Origin: Williamwhitmania taraxaci
Lineage (GTDB): Bacteria > Bacteroidota > Bacteroidia > Bacteroidales > Williamwhitmaniaceae
Length of the DNA stretch: 38,672 nt
Direction: 5' to 3'
Assembly: GCF_900096565.1 (NCBI RefSeq)
Contig: NZ_FMYP01000040.1
Location: forward strand, 1-38,672
Below the pieces are notes generated by a model. That model was not told where the DNA came from. It worked only from the letters and a program-made list of their open reading frames with translations, and searched no databases. Below, one piece after another: positions 32,771 to 38,672 of the stretch. The translations under genes were made by a program, and so were the position numbers. Each line of letters starts with the position of its first letter. Within the stretch, counting starts at the first letter, position 1.

Positions 32771-33364
32771 ATGTTATATATCGTAAAATATTCAGGTCCT
32801 TTTGGGTTTATAAAGCCTTGGACTGCCGTTCGCGATAGCGAAACTTATAGCCAACAGTTTTTGACACCTTCCATATTAGCAGGTATAGAGCGAAAACTTT
32901 TCCCTGAGTTGTTGGAGAAAGAGTTTGGAATATATAAGGTGAAACGACATCGGTTATCTTATTCGGGAATATCGCAGCAGCAAGAGCAAATACAGCCTCG
33001 CGGCTGGAATGCCAAAGGTACCGTCAATAACCGAACCTACGAGCGGCCCTATGCCATACTTGTACGGGGGGTCTTGATTAACCCAGTGCTATGGCTTGCT
33101 TTTGAAAGTTATGATGATGCTCAAATTGCATCTTGCCAGCATATTTGTCTTGCTCGAAATGAGGATATGCTATACCCCGATGAGGAGATTCTTGAGGTTG
33201 AGGAGAATGAGTTTAATACGAATGAGGAGGTTTTTAATGGGTTTGAACTGATGATGGAAGAGAACGACAACTCATTTATGGTTGGTTATAACCGATTCGA
33301 TGGTAATAAACCAATGTATGGATGGCTTAATACCGTTGGGCATCCGGTTAAAAATGTTTACTAG
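32771..33364 (+). CDS. cas5: Type I CRISPR-associated protein Cas5
   Basis: Cascade RAMP subunit of 197 residues that caps the 5' handle of the crRNA. The opening MLYIVKYSGPFGFIKPWTAV, then RDSETYSQQFLTPSILAGIE, is the Cas5 N-terminal signature (GPxxFxxP ... T-Y-x-FLTPS). The C-terminus ends GWLNTVGHPVKNVY. It resembles the short Cas5 of Bacteroidota type I systems (the group called PGING in older nomenclature). The TAG stop is immediately followed by the cas3 ATG, so the two genes abut without a gap and are translationally linked. Confidence 0.88.
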   Translation: MLYIVKYSGPFGFIKPWTAVRDSETYSQQFLTPSILAGIERKLFPELLEKEFGIYKVKRHRLSYSGISQQQEQIQPRGWNAKGTVNNRTYERPYAILVRGVLINPVLWLAFESYDDAQIASCQHICLARNEDMLYPDEEILEVEENEFNTNEEVFNGFELMMEENDNSFMVGYNRFDGNKPMYGWLNTVGHPVKNVY

Positions 33365-35533
33365 ATGAACATTCCTTGCAAGCATATTAAAGCAAAGGGG
33401 GCTCCCGATAATACTCCACTTTTCCAGCACTTGGAGCAGGTAAGGCAAGTAGCCGAAACAATTGCAAATGCGAAAAATCTCGATGTTTCTATTGCTCGGG
33501 CAGGAGCCTTGCTTCACGATATAGGGAAGGCTAGTCCTATTTTTCAAGCACAGCTAGAGGGGGTAAGGCCTAAACGCTTTTTTCGGCATGAGATAGCCTC
33601 CATCTTGTTTATCTCCTTATTCGATCCCGCAATTTATCCACAATTAATTGAGATGGTGGTAGGGCACCATAAGTCGATTCGAACCCCAAATAATTCGACG
33701 GCAAAGGGAATACTCGATTTAGACGACAGCTGTGATGATTCCTTTGTGGTGCATGCAGAGAAGTGGGATTTATGGATGCCCCAAGCAATTGAAATACTAG
33801 AAGGATTTGGCGTTAGTGGTCGTTTGCTTTCGCTACAGGAGGCTGAGTCAAATTATTTGTTTGTACTCGATTATTGTGATAATGCCATTAAGCAGCAAGG
33901 TTATTCTAAATGGAAAGGGTTATTGGTTGGAGCCGATCATTTTGCTTCTGCCTTGGGCGATAAAACACAGGAGCAGGTGAGTAGAATCTTTCAAACGCCA
34001 AATCTTACTTACTTTAACCGAAAGCATCCATTATACCCTCTTTCTCTTAAAGAATCGGATTCCTCTAAACCTCACACCATGATTGTTGCCTCTACGGGTG
34101 CAGGCAAAACCGATTTTCTCTTCAGAAGATGTAAGGGTAGAGTGTTTTATACCCTTCCTTTTCAGGCCTCAATAAATGCCATGTATAAAAGGGTAAAGAG
34201 AGATCTTGAGGAGACAAATCCAAACCTAGATATTCGATTGCTGCATTCCTCTTCTCAGATTGTGGTTAGTGGAACTTCCGTAGAAGAAAAGACCATACAA
34301 GGACATATTGGTTCGTCCATTAAGGTTCTAACTCCACATCAAATTGCTTCTATTGCATTTGGCCTACAGGGTTTTGAAGCAACCATTGCCGATTTGGAGG
34401 GGTGCGATGTTATTCTCGATGAAATCCATACCTATAGTGGAGTTACACAGTCCATTGTCTTTAAAATAGTACAGGTTCTAAAGCATTTAAACTGTCGAAT
34501 TCATATAGGCACAGCAACAATGCCTACGGCACTCTACGCGCAGGTAATGGAGGTTCTTGGAAAGGAAAATGTTCTAGAGGTTAAGCTATCCAATGAAGAG
34601 ATGGATGCTTTTGATAGGCATACTGTGCATAAGATTGCCACATGGAACGATGGATATGCCGAAATTGCTCATGCAATTGCCGAGAGTAAAAAGGTTCTTG
34701 TGGTGTGCAACAAGGTACAGAATGCACAGGAGCAGTATACTTACTTTAGGGAGCAATACCCCAATGTCCCGATTATTTTGCTCCATAGCCGATTCAAAAG
34801 AATGGATAGAGCGCAAAAGGAAAAGTTGTTGCTTGGCTTAAATGAAGAGGGTGCCCCCAATGGGACTTTTAATACCTCAACACAAGCGTGTATTGTGGTA
34901 TCAACACAAGTTGTTGAGGTTAGCCTAGATATTAGCTTCGATATAATGGTGACAGAAACTGCTCCATTAGACGCACTTATACAGCGTTTTGGTCGCATAA
35001 ATAGAAAGAGAACAGAGGCTACTATTGGGCGATTTATGCCAGTATACGTTATTCAGCCTCCTGAGAAGGAAACCGATTGTAGACCGTACAAGAAGGAGGT
35101 GCTAGTCCGCAGCTATGATGTGTTGGCTACCAATGAAATTTTAAAGGAGCGAGGCTTACAGGAAAAAATTGACACTGTATTTCCCAATATTGATGTGCTG
35201 AATATTGAGCAGCATTCGGTATTTAAGCAAGATGGTAAATGGCAAATAGATTTTCTTACCCATAGGAATAAGTCCATCCTTTTTGAATTGCTTGAGATTG
35301 ATAGTGTGGCCTGTATTACCGAAGACGACGAAATATCCTATAGGGAGTCCGATTATGATACTCGAGTAGGTATGGAGATACCGGCTAAATTCAACTATAG
35401 CTTTAAAATGCTACGGCAATCGATCTATGGTAGTCGGCCATTTATTGTACCCAGTAGCGCATACAGCCATGAGCTGGGCCTTAATATGCTCATGCTAAAG
35501 CCTGAGTTCTACACAACTTTTGAATTCTTATAA
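33365..35533 (+). CDS. cas3: CRISPR-associated nuclease-helicase Cas3 (HD-helicase fusion)
   Basis: Effector nuclease recruited by Cascade to unwind and shred target DNA; 722 residues. The N-terminal HD nuclease domain has H22, H51-D52 (LLHDIGKASP) and H101-H102 (VVGHHKS). The superfamily 2 helicase shows Walker A IVASTGAGKTDF (K248-T249), DEIH box D352-H355 (VILDEIHTYSG), motif III IGTATMP, and motifs V/VI in STQVVEVSLDISFD followed by ALIQRFGRINRKR. All catalytic residues appear intact, so interference should be functional. It abuts cas5 upstream and is followed 11 bp later by the cas8-like gene. The fused form is the normal single-subunit Cas3. Confidence 0.97.
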   Translation: MNIPCKHIKAKGAPDNTPLFQHLEQVRQVAETIANAKNLDVSIARAGALLHDIGKASPIFQAQLEGVRPKRFFRHEIASILFISLFDPAIYPQLIEMVVGHHKSIRTPNNSTAKGILDLDDSCDDSFVVHAEKWDLWMPQAIEILEGFGVSGRLLSLQEAESNYLFVLDYCDNAIKQQGYSKWKGLLVGADHFASALGDKTQEQVSRIFQTPNLTYFNRKHPLYPLSLKESDSSKPHTMIVASTGAGKTDFLFRRCKGRVFYTLPFQASINAMYKRVKRDLEETNPNLDIRLLHSSSQIVVSGTSVEEKTIQGHIGSSIKVLTPHQIASIAFGLQGFEATIADLEGCDVILDEIHTYSGVTQSIVFKIVQVLKHLNCRIHIGTATMPTALYAQVMEVLGKENVLEVKLSNEEMDAFDRHTVHKIATWNDGYAEIAHAIAESKKVLVVCNKVQNAQEQYTYFREQYPNVPIILLHSRFKRMDRAQKEKLLLGLNEEGAPNGTFNTSTQACIVVSTQVVEVSLDISFDIMVTETAPLDALIQRFGRINRKRTEATIGRFMPVYVIQPPEKETDCRPYKKEVLVRSYDVLATNEILKERGLQEKIDTVFPNIDVLNIEQHSVFKQDGKWQIDFLTHRNKSILFELLEIDSVACITEDDEISYRESDYDTRVGMEIPAKFNYSFKMLRQSIYGSRPFIVPSSAYSHELGLNMLMLKPEFYTTFEFL

Positions 35534-35544
35534 ATATAGGAACT

Positions 35545-36939
35545 ATGATAACAACCGTTATTGGACGAACATTCTTAAACGCCTACAACAAAACATACCA
35601 AAAGAGCTATACTCCAAAGGAGTTTTTCGACAAGGTATACTTTGAGTTGTTCTTTAACCATCCTAAATATATGATGTGGGCGCAAAACTCCCCATTTGTT
35701 CAGATGAGAGGAGTGCAAAAACCCGAAAACTTAACTTCTGTGGAGAGGCTTGAAAAGTTGGAAAACCTGCACCAGAAGATAATTCAGGGCGACCGCGATG
35801 CGAGCATTGCCATTGGCTTCCCCGCATCGGAGGACAAGGAGTTTGCCACCACTTCGGGCTCGGTAACCGATATGGTAATAGAAATATCAGATGAGGATGT
35901 TTACTACACTTGGATTGGAAGTAGTCTGAGCATTGGAATCGCTGGTGGGTTTTCATTGCTCTTTAACGATGAACAAATTCTATTGGATATTTATAGAGGT
36001 TGGGAGCACTATCGTCATTTTTTAAATGATGAAGCCATTAGTAAAATTAGGGGCAATCAGATTATAACATGGAATGGCCAATGGTTAAATTACTTCTATA
36101 GCTCAGATTTTAGAGAGAACTTCGACTTTACAACACTTGAAAATGCTGGTATATTCACGCAAGATGCCACCCTAATTCAGGCCAATACCATAAAATGGAG
36201 TAAGTTATTCTTCAACCTTTCCAAGCACTATTCCGATAGGGTTATTCCTGGCTATATCTTTGGATTAGGCCAAACCAATAAAACGCTGGGGTTTTATCCA
36301 TTTCATTTCAAACAGGGGCGTAAACTTATTCATATTTATAGGCAACTCTTTGGAGAGAATGATTCGCTTAAGGATGCTAAGGATTATGAAGCATTATTTG
36401 GTATTCATATAAAACGGGCATGCGAGCTTGGGGCAATTGGTTTGCAGGCTTTGGAACCGGAGGGACTCAGGAAGTACTTTACCGAAGCAAAGTTGCCCAA
36501 CTTTGCAAAGCCTTCGATATCTCTTAAAAAGACGGATACTGAGGATGAGCTGGCCTACAAACAGCTTCAGGCAGAACAAAAGGATTACAACCAAAATATT
36601 ATTCCATTTCGAACTTTTAAAACTTGGCTAGTTGCTATGATTACGAAAAACAAGGAAGAGATTCTAGATTATACCGCCGAAGTTGCTGCTGCGCTTCATG
36701 AGTATAAGAAAGCTACCACAAGAACTGATAGAGGAAACCTTATTAAGAGCGAACTCTTGGTGGCTAAGACTAAAAAGGCTTTTTTAGATTGCCTAAGCGA
36801 TGTAATTAAAGATGTGGCTACTGAAAAGCTGGAACTATTTAAAGGGTTACGCGACAGAGTTCACCTTATGACCCATGAGGACTTTGGTTACTTTGTTGTG
36901 CTGCTGAAATTCGATTATGCCTTCCAAGAACGAACCTAA
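35545..36939 (+). CDS. Cascade large subunit (Cas8-like)
   Basis: The 464-residue protein sits between cas3 and cas7, the place of the large subunit that recognises the PAM and recruits Cas3. The N-terminus is MITTVIGRTFLNAYNKTYQK. The C-terminal third is Lys/Glu-rich and helical (NLIKSELLVAKTKKAFLDCL), consistent with the helical bundle that takes the place of a small subunit. There are no CxxC zinc motifs and no nuclease residues. Large subunits are highly divergent. By position and size it fits the Cas8c/Csp2-type protein of the PGING group, but I cannot confirm the family by eye. The gap to cas7 is 14 bp. Confidence 0.72.
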   Translation: MITTVIGRTFLNAYNKTYQKSYTPKEFFDKVYFELFFNHPKYMMWAQNSPFVQMRGVQKPENLTSVERLEKLENLHQKIIQGDRDASIAIGFPASEDKEFATTSGSVTDMVIEISDEDVYYTWIGSSLSIGIAGGFSLLFNDEQILLDIYRGWEHYRHFLNDEAISKIRGNQIITWNGQWLNYFYSSDFRENFDFTTLENAGIFTQDATLIQANTIKWSKLFFNLSKHYSDRVIPGYIFGLGQTNKTLGFYPFHFKQGRKLIHIYRQLFGENDSLKDAKDYEALFGIHIKRACELGAIGLQALEPEGLRKYFTEAKLPNFAKPSISLKKTDTEDELAYKQLQAEQKDYNQNIIPFRTFKTWLVAMITKNKEEILDYTAEVAAALHEYKKATTRTDRGNLIKSELLVAKTKKAFLDCLSDVIKDVATEKLELFKGLRDRVHLMTHEDFGYFVVLLKFDYAFQERT

Positions 36940-36953
36940 AACTTACGAATACT

Positions 36954-38012
36954 ATGAACTCAACAATTTACATTCGCACGCTAAAGCGCGCAGAGCACAC
37001 CGTTTTTTGTGTAGCCGATGGTCAAAAGACCTATTTCGATCCACAATTTAGAACAGCTGTTCCCTATTCGAGCGGGCAGCAGGTTAAGCGATCGCTCATT
37101 GATGCATTGTCTAATGCATTGAATGAGATACCTGCCCCAACAACCTTTTTGTTTGATGCAGACAAGGATGGCAAGCTAAAAGAGGGGGAAGTTTATGCTA
37201 CCTGCGATCCTTCCAGCGCCGATCAGCTACTTGGTGGCTGGATGAAAGCGTCAAAGGGAGGCACCGAGCGCACCATTAAGCGCAGAAGCCCGCTCTCAAT
37301 CTCTGCAATGAGAGGGTTACATCCCTTGCTTACGAGCACGCCTAACGAAAACATTTCGTTTGATAGAAGCGATAGACCCAATAATGCTGTAATTGTTCGG
37401 AATGAAAAGGGCGAGGTATTATCGGAAGATCAAATTGCAGCTCTGCTTACGGGGAAGGATCGCAGCTTAAGCCGTAAATGGATTCCAGACAACAAAAGGG
37501 CAAATGGCCTTTTTATCCAAGACATGGCCATTGATTTACGCAGACTTTTTTGCGTGCTCCAAAATCCGTTGGAGCCAGAAATATCTGCTGAAACAGAGGC
37601 AAAGTTACTTGCAAATGGTTGGGTTGAGTGCCATAATATTTTTGGCAAATGTTTAGTTGCACCTAAGGCTATTCGGGCGAAGTTGATTCCAGCCTTAGCC
37701 TACGCAATTGTAAACTGGTCTATTACCTCCAACCAATCGCGCACCTTTAGCTTGATGGAGACACTAGCTATTTCGGTTAGCGATAATGCAAATAAGATTG
37801 CGAGTAGTATTCGAGCAAAACTGCATGAGGAGGACGATAATAAGGCTGTGCCCATTATAGAGGAAGAGTTAGCTGGAGTAAACTCCTTTGTTTCGCTTTC
37901 GGCGGCCGGATATATTAGAACTAAAAAAGAGGTTGCTGATGCCCTTGATAATGCTCAGCAGCACCTAGTAGACCTGATGATGGCCTTCGATTACGAAAAC
38001 CAAATGAAATAG
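36954..38012 (+). CDS. cas7: Cas7-family Cascade backbone subunit (Csp1-like)
   Basis: The 352-residue protein is predicted to polymerise along the crRNA spacer as the Cascade backbone. It opens MNSTIYIRTLKRAEHTVFCV, followed by QFRTAVPYSSGQQVKRSLID, the Cas7 pattern in which a conserved strand leads to a G-Q-Q-x-K-R-S segment. RRSPLSISAMRGLHPLL and NISFDRSDRPNNAVIVR follow. The C-terminus (SFVSLSAAGYIRTKKEVADA) is a helical tail. Size and sequence feel match the Cas7/Csp1 form in Bacteroidota type I (PGING-like) systems. It is the last gene of the operon, with a terminator starting about 43 bp downstream. No cas4, cas1 or cas2 follows before the window ends. Confidence 0.85.
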   Translation: MNSTIYIRTLKRAEHTVFCVADGQKTYFDPQFRTAVPYSSGQQVKRSLIDALSNALNEIPAPTTFLFDADKDGKLKEGEVYATCDPSSADQLLGGWMKASKGGTERTIKRRSPLSISAMRGLHPLLTSTPNENISFDRSDRPNNAVIVRNEKGEVLSEDQIAALLTGKDRSLSRKWIPDNKRANGLFIQDMAIDLRRLFCVLQNPLEPEISAETEAKLLANGWVECHNIFGKCLVAPKAIRAKLIPALAYAIVNWSITSNQSRTFSLMETLAISVSDNANKIASSIRAKLHEEDDNKAVPIIEEELAGVNSFVSLSAAGYIRTKKEVADALDNAQQHLVDLMMAFDYENQMK

Positions 38013-38054
38013 ACGCCTCCACGTTGTTCCAACGATGGAATGTTATCTACTAGT

Positions 38055-38097
38055 AAAACCTTGCAGCGTGCGCAGCACCTGCAAGCGTTTTTATATT
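38055..38097 (+). terminator. Intrinsic terminator of the cas effector operon
   Basis: The arms AAAAC/CTTGCAG/GTGC (38055-38071) pair with GCAC/CTGCAAG/GTTTT (38075-38092) with two single-base bulges. The stem runs into TTTTTATATT. It lies about 43 bp after the cas7 stop codon. Confidence 0.75.
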
Positions 38098-38103
38098 CCG
38101 TAA

Positions 38104-38350
38104 GCAGAGCAACCCTGTAAGCGGTCGAAGACCCTTGCAGCGGTAGCGATAGAAAAATTGTGGTAGAAGACCCCTTCGGTAGAGCAACCCTGTAAGTGGT
38201 CGAAGACCCTTATAGCGGTAGCGACAGGAATGTTTTGGCGTAAGACCTTGCAGCGGTAGCGATAGAAAAATTGTGGTCGAAGACCCTTGCAGCGGTAGCG
38301 ACAGAAAAATTGCGGTGTAAGACCCTTATAGCAGTAAACAATAGTTCGGT
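38104..38350. repeat. Degenerate 36-40-bp tandem repeat array downstream of cas7
   Basis: Six units begin at 38126, 38165, 38201, 38241, 38278 and 38318, each a variant of AGACCCTTGCAGCGGTAGCG followed by ATAGAAAAATTG. An extra word, AGAGCAACCCTGTAAG, occurs at 38106 and 38182. Similarity extends across the whole unit and there are no unique spacers. The array lies directly after the cas operon terminator. Confidence 0.9.
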
Positions 38351-38407
38351 AATAACTAGTGTAAATATTTGACAATCAGAAAAATAGGCGTGAATAAATT
38401 TGAATAA

Positions 38408-38471
38408 GACCTTAGAAATCAGTATCTTAAAAGATTATTCCAGTAATTTTCTAAGCATGATTCCTAAGGTC
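38408..38471. promoter_or_regulatory. Inverted repeat spanning the transposase start codon
   Basis: GACCTTAGAAATCA (38408-38421) is complementary, with one mismatch, to TGATTCCTAAGGTC (38458-38471). The right arm covers the TG of the ATG at 38457-38459. CTTAGAAAT (38411-38419) can alternatively pair with the ATTTTCTAAG at 38446-38455. Such a fold could hide the start codon in read-through transcripts. Confidence 0.6.
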
Positions 38472-38672
38472 AGTAATATTGTTAAGTATTACATATACAG
38501 CACATTAAACAATGACTGTTTTAATAAACTCAATAAAACTCGCAAAGATTTTGTTGTAAGCGTTCTTTGGCACATTTTGAGTATCAAAGGTAGGATAAAT
38601 TTCTTACAGCTGGGTCGCTTTAGCCAATCTAGCGAACAGACCTACCGCAACCAGTTCGAGAAACCGTTCGAT
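38457..38672 (+). CDS. Transposase, N-terminal part, cut by the window edge
   Basis: An open frame of 72 codons runs from the ATG at 38457 to the last base of the window without a stop. It reads MIPKVSNIVKYYIYSTLNND ... DFVVSVLWHILSIKGRINFL, then QLGRFSQSSEQTYRNQFEKP. The LSIKGRINFLQLGRF...EQTYRNQFEK pattern is, to my recollection, the N-terminal segment of a DDE transposase common in Bacteroidota genomes. The catalytic region lies beyond the window. An inverted repeat overlaps the start codon. The element sits about 450 bp after cas7, between the interference genes and whatever follows. Confidence 0.7.
   Translation, partial: MIPKVSNIVKYYIYSTLNNDCFNKLNKTRKDFVVSVLWHILSIKGRINFLQLGRFSQSSEQTYRNQFEKPFD

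Noticed and set aside
38104-38350. The repeat array after cas7 as the CRISPR array
   Set aside because: Units abut, similarity covers the whole 36-40 bp, spacing is irregular and there are no unique spacers, so it is a degenerate tandem repeat.

Overview
The window looks like a chromosomal segment of a strictly anaerobic or fermentative member of the Bacteroidota, probably Bacteroidales. The reasons are a SusC/SusD pair, propeller-type regulators carrying Y_Y_Y domains, a C-terminal type IX secretion sorting domain, HU-like/DUF4469 proteins, an indolepyruvate:ferredoxin oxidoreductase, and several promoter elements of the Bacteroidota form (-7 TAnnTTTG) rather than the sigma70 form. No tRNA or rRNA gene and no CRISPR array is visible.

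Layout. (1) 1-10.3 kb, minus strand: a PiT-type phosphate transporter; a LytS-type propeller histidine kinase with its LytTR response regulator; iorA-iorB for aryl-pyruvate oxidation; and an arsC-like/yjbQ pair whose arsC-like member lacks the catalytic cysteine. (2) 10.5-15.1 kb: a TonB-dependent receptor, a small basic protein, a stand-alone receiver domain and an M23-LysM cell-wall peptidase. (3) 15.7-29.3 kb: a polysaccharide utilisation locus. SusC, SusD, a PKD-type surface lipoprotein, a GH3 beta-glucosidase and a GH16 endo-glucanase with a T9SS tail run on the plus strand, convergent with a propeller/Y_Y_Y/LuxR-HTH sensor. GH16 plus GH3 points to a beta-1,3-glucan (laminarin-like) or mixed-linkage substrate. 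(4) 29.6-38.0 kb: a type I CRISPR-Cas interference locus. An upstream unit holds a first cas6 and an HU/DUF4469 protein and ends in a strong terminator. After an unusual intergenic region come a small ORF, a second cas6, cas5, cas3 (HD-helicase), a cas8-like large subunit and cas7. No cas1, cas2, cas4 or array is in the window. (5) 38.1-38.7 kb: a degenerate tandem repeat array, then the 5' end of a transposase gene cut by the window edge.

The region most worth attention is 31.2-32.1 kb, between the two cas6 units. It contains a 23-bp tandem repeat, a 65-bp near-copy of the start of the second cas6, and an apparent minus-strand small-RNA gene. That RNA has a 3' repeat-like handle (AGGAATTGAAAT), about 40 nt of spacer-like sequence and an intrinsic terminator. 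A divergent 78-codon ORF with its own promoter follows. Together this resembles a crRNA-like regulatory or toxin-guard (CreTA-like) module lodged at the head of a bacterial cas operon. That interpretation is inference from sequence layout only.
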